A DNA stretch of 64,000 nt from Acanthornis magna (Eukaryota > Chordata > Aves > Passeriformes > Acanthizidae), in assembly GCA_036785705.1 (NCBI GenBank), contig JAWUZG010000015.1, positions 3,053,001 through 3,117,000 on the forward strand, written 5' to 3'. Shown one piece after another: positions 1 through 11,148 of this stretch. The notes beneath the pieces are model-generated. The model was not told where the DNA came from. It did no database searches and saw only the letters and a list, made by a program, of their open reading frames with translations. The position numbers were made by a program, and so were the translations under genes. Position 1 is the first letter of the stretch. Each line of letters opens with the position of its first letter.

Positions 1-3000
1 CCAAAGCTTCAGCAGGGCCACCCCAGACCCCACACCCTCAGCCCTGAGCTGGCCCCAGCACAGCACAGAGATCCCGAGGGATGCTTCCTTCAAGCAGAGA
101 GCACAGCTGATATTTGCTGGCAGGAAAATTCAGGAATTCCTTTCCCAGAGCAGAGAGGGTGAGCATCCAAATGCTCTTCCTCCCAATTAAAGGGAATTTA
201 AAGGGTAAGCGAAGAGCATACTAGCATCCCATTCCTAAACAGAATCACGGGGACAGACAGACATTTTTTGTAGGGTGGATAGGAATCCCAAGCCCTGTGC
301 ATGTGGATTTTTTCCACTGCGAAATAAAAAATGAGGCCAGCTGTTACAGACCAAGGAATAAGAGATAATAACCAACATTCCCAAGGGATATTTGATGGCC
401 TTAAAATTTATATTAAACACAAGTTGATGCTGATAGAGGCTCCTCAGACAGGTGAGAACGCAGCCCAGACAGGATGCCCAGGTCCTGGTGGGTTTTACCT
501 CATACCTCTTGTTCAGATTGCTCTGCAGAAGCTGATGTTTCGTTCTCTTCTCCACCACCAAACAAACAATTACTCTTGAAGCCATGAAATCGAAAAAGAA
601 TTAAAAGAAGAATATATTAGTACTAGTTATTTGGAGAGTTAATTACAATTATATACATGTATATTAAGCTTATATTTACGGTAATTACAGAATAATTTAT
701 ATCACCATGGAGGTGAGAGAAATTGTATAAAGAAATGAAAATTATTTAAAATTAAGTGCTTGGAATGTCTGAGAAGCATTTTGTAAGATACATTGAAAGA
801 TTCTAAATTTAATTATAACACTAAGTTACCTTTAGCTCTGTTTGGGCTAATGTATTTTCTAGCAATTAGAAAGCAGTTGATGATGCAATTACACTTTCAA
901 GTATAACTTTTGTGGAAGCAATATAATTTTTTATTAAAAAATAATCAGAAGTCATAATACGTGAGAAGCAGTTATATTAATTTTTTTCTGTCATTTTCCC
1001 CGACACATTTTGTAGCTCCAGTGCAGGTCTCTGCATCACAAAAAGGTAGGGTGAAGTGGGAAAAAAGGGAAGGAAAAGTCAAGACAAGCAATTAATGCAT
1101 GGTAACTCCTCAGAAAGGATTATCCCAGCCTCCCTCAGAGGAGCGTGCAGTTACAGGGAATTTTAAATGAAGAGCAATATCACCCATGAGAGTAAGAAGA
1201 TTAAAAGTCAAAAAAAGCCACAATAAAAATTCTTAATGACATTTCGTTTGTTTTCCAAATCTCATGATTTAAAGATTCAGTGGGTTGTGGGGAAGGTTGG
1301 CTTCTTTTTTTTCACTTCCTTGTTCATTTCCTGAGCTGGCAGCACTGGAACTTTGGAGCAGCAACCAAAACCCCTTTGGAAAAGATTGTTTTTAGACGTG
1401 ACCAGGGCCAGGTTCCCTCCCTCAAACATCCAAGGATCTGCCCTGGCTCCACCGTGTACCCTGTGGGAACCAAGCTGATCCCAGCCAAGCCACACTGGGG
1501 CCTGGGACAAGAAAGGCAGAGGTGGCATTTGAGGCAAGATCCAAAGGAAGCAACCCTCCAAGTCACCCTGAATCTAGAATGTTCCTTCCAAGAGCTGGCA
1601 GGTTGTACCAGCTCTGCCTCCCACTCTTCTTGCTTTTGCTTTTCCCCTTGGACCAGACTTGTGTCTGACCTGGTGGGCCAGGCTGCCCAGCCTGTCCGAA
1701 TGCCACTCAGCCCTGAGAAGGGGCATGCAGACCATCGAGAATAGCCAGAATGTGAATAGTTAAGATTTATCAGCGGATCAGGAAATAGCAGATGAAAAAA
1801 AAAAATCAAAGACCACAGCATCATTCACCACTAATAAATGTTTCTCGCTAGAAAATGTAAATCTAATGCAGAGGAGCATTCATTACCATCCCTCATGGTA
1901 CTTTGCAGCATCACTCCCTGTGGTACCCTGGCAGTGCACGATCCCAGAGATGCAGCAGTCTGTCACTTCTTTGGAAATGAGCAATTTCTCCTTAAATCTT
2001 TATCCCACATTGGCTTCCCCTGCTCTTCTACAGCAACTGCATCTCCACTGTGTTCCCTACCATTATTGCTGTTGATTTCCATGAACAGGAGAGAGCTTCA
2101 GGACCACACAGCCAAAGGCTGGGATCTTCAGGGGACTCCGACAGTCTCAGGTCTATTTTACTGAAAGATGCAAATTATTATAAAATATTTAAGCAGCCAT
2201 TTAGCCCCTGAAGCTCAGGGGATGCCATCAGCTTCAGTGGCGGAGACTGGAAACCAACACCAGGCTCCTCTGCAGAGCTGCCTTTAGGCGTGGAAGCACC
2301 TGGGTCATCACAGCATCCCCACACTGCAGCTGCAGACAGCCCTTCCTTCAGCAGCCATCCACTGAGAACTGCAGAGCCTCTCTGGCACGGCTGGGGAGGC
2401 AAACCCCACACCATCAGAGCACTCCCTGGCAGCTCCCGTTTGCTAATTGAACACTGCTCATCCAGTGATTTGGTAGATGTGGGGCTGGGCAGGTTTTCCA
2501 TCTGCTGGCATGAGTGTCCCTGCTCTGTGATTCACGTGGGAGGAACAGCAGTGGGTACCAGTTCTGGCCACTTTTGTTTGCTGCAATTTACAGGTTTAAA
2601 TATTTATTTTATTGAGGGGTTATTGTGGTTCTAGAATGGCGGTGCTCAAGGAAAAAAAATCTGTTGATTGACCAGAATAATAGGAACCCTAATTTTAAAT
2701 TCTAGCTATTAAACAGAATATCCAGATTTCTGTGTCTTCCCACAATATCCTCATAAATATACTCCAAAAGACTTGGAAATAGGCAGTTGTTGCTCCCATA
2801 GTTAATTGGCAGCACTCAGGTTGTTAAAGAGTAGAAGAGGAGCAGCCAAACACACTGACCCCTGTGCCCTGCAGCAATTATTTCTTTCCCCTTCATGCCC
2901 AGAGATGTGACCAGATAAAAAGACAGGGAATTCATGTAGTGAGCAGATCCGATGGGTAACTAGGATGGAAGCATCGACAAAACATTCAGAAATTGTGCTG

Positions 3001-3353
3001 GCAGAAGTGCCTGGAGGCACAGGGCAGGTATGGAGCAGCTGAGGTGGATTTACAAGGAAATACTGAAATGTGAGGGGAATAAGGCAGGAGACAGTGAACA
3101 TGAACACAAGGCCAAGTGGAAGAGCAATGCAGGGCTTTGGGGGAATGGCCTGGGAGCAAAGAGAGGAAGGGAAGTGGAGAGAATCAGAGGGAAATGAAAC
3201 AAAGCAGAATGTCCAGAGCAAGGAAACAAAATGAGCCAGCTGTGCTCTCCACAGGGACCGGGAGAGCTGCAACAGCCTGGTGGCACCAGTTTGAGAGCAT
3301 GGACCTGATGGTGGGGGCCCAAACCCAGGATTTACCAGGGCACCAGCCCCCTT
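1..3353. other. Unique non-coding sequence, no gene recognised
   Basis: No repeat family, RNA gene or convincing exon is visible. The stretch from about 590 to 1,000 is distinctly AT-rich, with TAATTA-type motifs, and lacks long open frames. Open frames near 1,280-1,824 overlap on both strands and show no known domain, so I treat them as chance frames. The block could be intron or intergenic DNA. Confidence 0.6.
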
Positions 3354-3552
3354 GGATATCACTTTCAACATTCCAACTGGAAGGGTGGTCAGGCACTGGG
3401 AGGGGCTGCCCAGGGAGGTGGGACTCCCCATCCCTGGAGGTGGCCAGGAAAACTCCATGCTCTGGTTTAGCTGACAAGGTTGCAATTGGGCAGAGGTTGG
3501 ACTCAATGGCCCTGGAGGTTTTTCCCAACCTCAATAACTCTGTGGTTCTGTA
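3354..3552 (+). mobile_element. CR1 LINE, 5'-truncated, 3' end retained
   Basis: The sequence follows the 3' part of avian CR1: a 'gggtggtcaggcactggg' block, then 'ctgcccagggaggtgg', 'ccatccctggaggt', 'gaggttggactcaatg' and a terminal 'gtggttctgta' that is a degraded octamer end. CR1 copies are normally 5'-truncated, as here. Internal divergence suggests an old insertion. The start is approximate. Confidence 0.85.
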
Positions 3553-4134
3553 ACAGCAGTGCAGTGCAACTCAAGGAATATCCCCAGCTAAATCCCAGCA
3601 GTTTCACTTGCTGCCTCCAGGGAAAACCCCAGTGCAAGGAGCAGTCAAAGCTCACCCAGGCTGCACCGTGTGCTCCGAAAGGCAGCGTCCCTGATGGAGA
3701 CAGACTCGAGAGTCTGCTCAGGATGGGGGTTTGAGATCCTGGGATTCGCCTCCAAAAGTGACCGTGTTAATTTATGATGGGAAATCAAAAGCACAAGCAC
3801 CGTTTCCTTTCTTCACCCACCCAGCAGTGTTTAGGGTCAGCTCACACCTCCCTACAAATCAGCCAGTTGCTGACTTGTCCTCTGTTTCCCCATGCAAGGT
3901 CTCCCTATACACATTTTGTTAGGGAATCCAAGCAAATACTTCTGATTTTTCAAATACAACAAAACCCCAGGGGCTGTACAGAGAATGAGAGATTCCAATG
4001 AACTCTTGAAATTAAGTGTGGGAATGACCCGAACAGCAGCTCGAAGCACTGGCAACAGAAAATATTTGCAGGCAAAGGAGTGATGAGACAGGCAGGTTAA
4101 ATGACTCCAACCTTATCTGAGTGAAGGTCTGAGG
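3553..4134. other. Unique spacer between two CR1 fragments
   Basis: About 580 bp with no recognised repeat or gene. Short overlapping open frames on both strands have no domain features. Confidence 0.5.
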
Positions 4135-4332
4135 AAGAGTTAGGAGAACTTATTCTAACAAATTGGAACAGATTGCCAAGGGATGCAGTGGCTTTTCCAT
4201 CATTTCGTATCTTTCAAAGAAGATTGAATTTTATATACACATACACACATTTTCATACCAGGTCAACCAGAAGTTTTTGGGGTGAATACATCAGTGAGTG
4301 AAATCCTAGACAAGAAGTTAGCCTGGGTTATA
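4135..4332 (+). mobile_element. Ancient CR1 fragment (turtle/crocodile-like subfamily)
   Basis: The blocks 'aaattggaacagattgcc', 'aagggatgcagtggcttt', 'ttttccatcattt' and 'tcaaccagaagtttttgggg' match the order of the 3' region of an old CR1 type that I know best from turtles and crocodilians and that persists in birds. The 3' end is degraded. Divergence is high, so boundaries are uncertain by tens of bases. Confidence 0.7.
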
Positions 4333-7300
4333 ACATTAATCTCCCTGCTCCTCTTAAAAACCTGTGGCTGAACTAATAACTTCATTTGGAATAGGAAAAA
4401 AGGTTTCATTTTAATTATGACCGCAATTCAAGCCATAAATGTACTGAAACCAAGGCAAAACTATCATACATTAAATAAGAATATACAATCACTGAAGTTT
4501 AAATAGTGTTTGATTTCAACTGTAAATAAATTACGCGATGCTGTATCACCATTTTAAAAATCCACAGTTTTTATCTGATAAAGAACATGCGCCAAACAAG
4601 AATGTGAAATCCCCCAAATTCCTGAGACAAAACATAGACTTTTTACAATTAATTCCTGTGAAAAAATAGTGCCCATTTTAATTAGAGAAAAAAAAATAAA
4701 TTAAAGTTTCCTAACACAAAACTAGATAACACTTCTAGAGGCTGAAGAATACCAAGAACACTTTTCATATTTGCCCACTTTGAACTCGTTACACCAGAAT
4801 TTTTAAGTTCCATGTTCTTTTTCTGTCAGCTTTTGGGAACTTTGGCTGGCTCTGGTGCACATCAGCTGGGGTGGCACAAGGGTCACCATGAATCCTGAAC
4901 AGTGTCACAGAGCATAAAATTTAACAGACCCAAAGAATATGATGGCAGGGGCCATAAATATAAAAATTAACTGCGGGAGCACTCTGTCATTAAACAGGGA
5001 TCAAGGAACAAGCTGAAAAGCTGGCGTTGGCTCAGGAAGCTGTCACAGAAATTGAGGTAATTAGTGAAGTGTGGTGATGAGTTTGCTTGCTCTCGGGGAC
5101 ACCCTCTGCCTGAGCTCATGGGCCACGTTGCCTTTGGGCTGCATAGTCCTTCTCTGCCTCGTGTCAGCCCTGGTGTTTCTGCAGCTGCACAGCACTCAGG
5201 AGTTGCAATTTATGCCTGCAGAAAAGCCCAGGCTGCCATGAAAATCTCAGAGCAAATCCCATTTTATTAACAAACATCTACTCATCTAAGCTTGCCCTGT
5301 GCTCCCCAGGTTTGAAAACCCAGCTGGAAAGTCTGCCATTAGAGAGTTAATAGGTGAGGCATGCTCAAAAATCTGGATTTCTTTTACTGCCTGACCAGTT
5401 CAAAATCTGAGTTATTTGGAAAACACAGCCCCATGTTTAGTGAGATAAAATCTCAGCTCTCCACAGCAAGACCTCACCCTACAGCAGTGAGGAGCTGCAA
5501 AACAAAAGTTCCATCCTCTGTGGTACCTGAAATGGCACATCCCGACCCAGCAAGGAGCTGCACAAAGTGAAAAAACTCAGAACAAAAGCATTAGACTGGG
5601 AGACAAAGTCCCAAAGTAGCTGACAGAGTACAAAAGAACATGACTTGCTTGAAAGCAGAGGTATGCCCAGGCTTGGAACCACAGGGGAGCAAACAGCAGG
5701 AAAACATGAGGAAACAATGGGTAAGGAGTAGGATGTGGTGGTAAGGAGGTGGATTTTAGCCTCTGTTTGGGTAGATGAAGGATGTTTAGATGAGATCCCA
5801 GAATCAGATCACATGAGGAAGGGAAAAGTGAGGAATATCACCCAGGAGAACACATGGTTGCTTCACAGGTCTCCTGTATGCTATAGAATTTCTTCTTCAG
5901 CCAACCTAACTAAATAACCCTCTTCCAGAGCGAGGAAAAAAATTATTTTTTTTCCTTTTTCTAATGGTAAATCAGGATTCTTAAACAAAATATTCATTTG
6001 GCAGTCCAAATAAAGCTCTGAGCATCTTTTCAGAGGAAATTAGGAGATCTCAGAAAGCTGCAGCTGGCCCAAGAGACTCCTAGATGAAGAGCCAGTTTGC
6101 CAGGCTCCTGTCAAGGAGATACCACAAAGACTTCTTAACTCCCAGACCGTGTAAGAGCCTACAACATCTCTTCATTTGCTGTGCTAAAAAGCAGCCTCTG
6201 AAGAAGACGCTGTGCTCTTGATGCATTAGCTTTCATTTCTGGTGTAACAATTTCCTGTGCCATGTTTAACGCGTGGCTTTGCTCTGCAGGACATGTCTTT
6301 AAGATATGTTAGTGAAATTTGGGATTCACCCCATGAAAAGCAAAACCCTATCAGTGGAAGGCGGGTGCAAATGAGAGCAGAGGAGAAATGCTCACACTGT
6401 AATGAGTTTTATCAGTGTGGAGAGGGACAATAGCTTCCCTAATAGCCTAGGGAACACACCCAGCAGCACCTGAGCACTTCTCAGCACCAAGAGGAGCAGT
6501 GCTGTTGCAGCACTCAGGGGCTGAAAGGACTTTCCCAAGCTCACCCAAAAATCCTAGAGAAGAACAGCAGAGTCAGCCCTGCCTCTGCCTATGGGGAAGG
6601 GCCCTCCCTTTCTCCTTGGTTCTACACCGTGAAAATGTTCTCTGTGCCTCGTGCTGCCTTCACAAGTTCATAAGTACAAAACATTGCATGTGCAATTCAT
6701 CTTTGAAATTAATATACTTATTTTTCATACACAATATGTGTATAGACATTAGACCCACGTTCCCTGAAATGGAAAACTCTCTCTTGTTGTGGCCACCCAA
6801 TGTCCCAAACGTTTTCTCCTCAGACACTGCCCAGGATGAGACGCTGAGGGCACTTCAGGGACAGGTGCTTTATGTTGAAAGGGCAGCCTCTGAACAGATG
6901 CCAGCACCGAGCAGTTCCAGGGCAAGTCCACAGCGATGCTGCACCTGCCAGTGCTATAAACCTGCAGACAGGGTTTACTCTGAAATAAATAAAAAAGAAC
7001 CACAAAACAAAAACAACAAAGCAAGCTGAATATGTGGTGTATTTTACAACACTCAGGGAGAAAGAGGAGAGATAATAAATCCGGGAGCTAGTAGCCACAG
7101 CAACAAATTGCATTTCTCCTCTGGATGGCTTTTCCCTTCCAATCAAGAGCAATTACTGAGCACCTTGGGGTAATACAACAAAGTTTATGTTGCTTCTATG
7201 GTAAAGTTCTTTTCCCAAGTCTAATTTATTCCACGTCTGCAAGGTGCTGATTCCTTGCAGCACATTACTGGGGGTCTGATGATGACAGCCATTGAAAACA

Positions 7301-9860
7301 CAAAGAGAAAAGCCCTGGACACAGCTGGCCCTGCTCTGTTGGTTGGGTTCTTTTCTGGTGCCAATTAAATCCCAGCACACTGAGCTTGGGAGAGAGATGT
7401 CTGCCCTGACTCCTGGGAGCAGGGGAAAGGAAGCACAGATAAAAGTGTCTGGGGGATGCACTTGGGGTGAAAGGAAATGTAGGCTCAAACCTGACAACAT
7501 CAGTCTCAATAAAGGGTGAGAAACCAGGCGTGTGCTGCTTGAAAAAATAATAATGGAGGAATGGCTGTGTTTCCTTCTGCTCTTCAAAGGCTCTCTCCAA
7601 ACCACTCCAAATTCTCTCTGTACAACTGCTGTGCCTAAAAAGGGGCTAGGAATCTGGTCTCCATAGCTTTTATCCAAAGGAACTTTGTGAAGGACTAAGG
7701 TCGATGTGCCTCCAAAACATCCACGAAAAGGATACACCACGATCACCCACATGCACATCTTGGAAGAGCAGTTCAGCTCTGGACAAGCTGTAGCACACTT
7801 TGCTCTGTCCCAGGGCATGGTACAGCTGCTGGAGCACTTCCCCCTGCTCTGAAAGGGCTTTAAAGCAGCAGCTGGTGCAGAAGGACAGAGGGAGGACTAA
7901 ACCACGCATGGCAGGGCAGACCCTCCCAGCTCCAGTTGTCACTGCTGGATTTTAACCACATTTGCTTTTTCTCCCTTCTAGGCCTTCAAGAGTTTTCTGT
8001 TTTCCTGCAGGTGCCAAGCTCCCAGCTAGACCCGACACTGTGACAGCACACTGCACGCAGGTGCACTCATCTGCCTGGTGGGAAAAGCAGTGGGAAATCC
8101 TGCTGCCCGAAAAGGAGATTTATTGGCCCTGGAACTAAGTCCTTCCAAGTCTGCACAGCTTCCAGCATGCTCTCAGCAGGCAGGGGCAGCCCTGCAGGCT
8201 GCAAGGAAGGCACTGCCTGCCCTAAGGAGAAGGCAGAGGTGATGGAGAGAGCCATCTCCACACCGTGGTTTGTGATGAAAGTTGACAGAAGGGATTTGTC
8301 TAGTTTTGTAAATATTTTGCTGAGAGTTCATCTCTGTGTGAACCAGGATATGCATTCCAAGCAGGATGAAGAGCTCTGTGCTCACATTCAGCAGCAATCA
8401 TGTCCTGTCAGTATTTGCAGGGAGCAGGAGCCGTGCAGTGGCTGGGAGATACACAGCCACACCAGCATCACCCGTGACAGCCTGACATGGGAATTTATTT
8501 TCTATAAACACTTTCCTGTGAGTACCTCTGAGTCCTGTACAGCACCTATCTCATCCTCCCACAATCCCCAAACACGTGTGGAGCTGACAGTGTCCATTCA
8601 TCCCTGTCCAGGGATGCCACTGGCTCCTCTCACCACGTGGAACCTTGCATCACCTTGTCTCCTCATTGCCGACACACACATTGGAGCCATCAAACACAAG
8701 CTCCACCGGCCTTCCAAAAATCTCTGTGGCCAGGACTTTCAGAATGGATCTCTCCTTTCTGCTGCCTTGTATTGCAATGGCTTGTTTTCATGCTAAATTT
8801 GACAAACACCGATTTCTCCAGGAAAAAATGTGACCCTAACCTCCATCAGGGTCCTGGAAATACACCCAACGCAGCACTATAAAGCATAAAGGTAAACACA
8901 AAAGCCTCTTCCCCATCTGAACAGGCTCTTCAAGCACCCAAGCAATATTTTTCTGCCAAAGAAGTTTGCCACCTCTCTCTCCAAAAATTTTTAGCCTGCT
9001 TTAATCTAGTCCCAAAGCATCCCGCCCTGCTGCTGCTGGAATTAATAGATGTTTTTACCTTTCCATTCAGTGGGATGAAAATTAAGCCCTAAAAAAGCCA
9101 GACAATCACACTGCAGTCCATATTCATGTAGGGAATGCTGCAAGCAGGATTTAAAAGGACCTTCCATTTATCTTTGTGCTGCCTGGGCTCCATCTGCATA
9201 TAATTGCTTATGTCTACAGACGCTGCAATGCTCATCAAAGGCTGAATTCTTACCCACAGCAGCTCTCCCTTTCAACTGGCAGGAAATTCTCATTGCTTTA
9301 CAATCCATACACAGCAATTTAGCAGTTAATAATTCAAATTGTAACACGATATTTGATGGAAAATAGTCATTATGGATTTATAACACAATGCAGGTAGCTG
9401 AAGTACACAGATTTCAGTGTTTCAGGAAATGGGTGCTATTTTCAAACAGAGCTAATCCTATAACAAAAAAAAAATCCGTAGTATTATCCATAATCTTTTA
9501 CTGCTGCATGCATCTATGAGGTTTGGTTGATTCCCTCCCCCTTCTTTTTAATGCTCAAACAACTGAGTTATAGCAGAACATTTTTCTACACTATGGAGCT
9601 TATTTACATACTGTAAATAACTGTGAATGCAATAAAATTGTGGTACAAATAACATGAAATAATGCCTCAATTTGCAGTTGTTTTACATCAACATAGTTTA
9701 TGGCAGTGTTTACTGTAGAGTTCAGAACAAACAAATAAATAAATAAAAAAGACAAAAAGAAAGAATAAAACTTCTCTATCCCCCACACCCCAGCGTGGCC
9801 ACTCACCAGCACTGGGGTCACTCATTGCTTAAATAACATTAAAAATCAGAGACAACATAT
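4333..9860. other. Long unique non-coding interval
   Basis: Roughly 5.5 kb without a recognised repeat or gene. Positions 4,380-4,760 are AT-rich and low in open frames, which fits old unique or conserved noncoding DNA. Frames of 176 aa (6,499-7,029, +), 221 aa (7,153-7,818, -) and 209 aa (8,167-8,796, +) exist but are overlapped by antisense frames and show no domain, signal peptide or repeat. A short AAAT run lies near 9,731-9,748. Confidence 0.55.
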
Positions 9861-10120
9861 GACCCCAACCAGCACCTGAAGGGAGCCTAGAAGAAAAATG
9901 GAGAGTGTATTTCCAAGAGCCTGGAGTGCCAGGACAAGGGGAATGGCTTCAAACTCACAGAGAACAGGTTTAGATGGGATATTAGGAAGAAATCCTTCCC
10001 TGTGAGGGTGGGCAGGCCCTGGCACAGGTGCCCAGAGAAGCTGTGGCTGTCCCTGGACCCCTGGAAGTGATGGGCTCTAAGGATGGGCTTTAAGGTCCCT
10101 TCCAGCCCAGGAACTTCCCG
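9861..10120 (+). mobile_element. CR1 LINE fragment, degraded 3' end
   Basis: Begins at a 'gacccc..cagcacctgaagggagcct' block and continues through 'aggaagaaatccttccctg', 'gtgagggtgggcaggccctg' and 'gcccagagaagctgtggctg' to 'taaggtcccttccagccca'. This is the typical order of the CR1 3' region. The part normally reading 'gcaacctgggacagtgg' is deleted and no octamer end remains. Confidence 0.92.
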
Positions 10121-10980
10121 GAACAGACAGGTCAGGAGAAAGCTTCCTCTATACTCTCTTTTTCTTCTGGCACTTCAGAGAGCTAGAACAGAGCCTTGAA
10201 ACGACAGCGTGCAATTTCCTCCTGCCTTTGAGCACACACTGAGATGTAAATAGTCGTTTCCAAGAGCTTAAAACCCTAGGGAAGCAGATAATAAGCAATT
10301 ACTCTAACCAGATAGCACTGCTGTCTAAAAATTAATTTCTGTGCTAACATCCCACCCCTAAAGTTTCAAACTTCAAAGCAGAGCGTCTTCTGAGAAAAGA
10401 TACACAGGTGTACAATTATGTTTCTTCGACTCCTGTCTCTGTCTGCTCTGCTGGGACACTGAATCTGCCCACTGGGAGCACACAGCCCACGATAGCCCAT
10501 CCTACACATTCCCTGGGCACATGTACCTTCAGACAAGAGCTGCTGCTGAAGTTTAAGGCACTGCACTGATAGAAGCAAATTGATCTTGTCACTGTGGCAT
10601 TCCTGACATGCTTATTGCCACTACAAATTTCCTTTCTTATCTCTGCTGGTATTTACAAATAATTTTTTTTTTTCCAGGAAAGAACTATTCTCCTCAATAT
10701 CTGCTCAGGCACTGAGCCATGTGGTATCCTCAGGAAGCACAGGAATGAGATAACAGAGGCATCAAAGATGGAAGAGTCAGGAGCACAACCACAGGAACCT
10801 CCAAGCAGCTGCTCTGGTCACAGCACTGAGGTCACAGGCGGCAGTGACAAAGCTGACACTGATGCTCCAGGGCTGCTGGCCCACAGGGAGATGCTTCACC
10901 CTCATGGCTTCACACCACGAAAAATATTCCTCCCCCTTTCTCTGAATTCAGAGATGGCATCAAGTCCTAATGGTAAATGT
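10121..10980. other. Unique spacer between oppositely oriented CR1 copies
   Basis: About 860 bp with no gene or repeat recognised, apart from a short poly(T) near 10,662-10,674. It would form the loop if the flanking CR1 copies paired in a transcript. Confidence 0.5.
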
Positions 10981-11148
10981 CACAGAATCCCAGAAGGGTT
11001 TGGGTTGGAGGGACCTTAAAGCTCATCCCATCCCACTCCTCCATGGGCAGGGACATCTCCCACTGTCCCAGGTTGCTCCAAGCCCTGTCCAGCCTGGCCT
11101 TGAACACTGCCAGGGATCCAGGGGCAGCCACAGCTTCTCTGGGCAACC
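10981..11148 (-). mobile_element. CR1 LINE, 5'-truncated, 3' end at left
   Basis: Read on the minus strand, the 3' CR1 end starts at 'cacagaatcccagaagggtt' and runs through the complement of the 'catgggcagggacatctccc' and 'ccagcctggccttgaacact' blocks to 'cagcttctctgggcaacct'. It is a clean match to the younger avian CR1 type, with few obvious disruptions. Confidence 0.93.

Noticed and set aside
6499..7818. Frames of 176 and 221 aa as genes
   Set aside because: No domain, no codon periodicity evident, and overlapping antisense frames of similar quality; consistent with chance.
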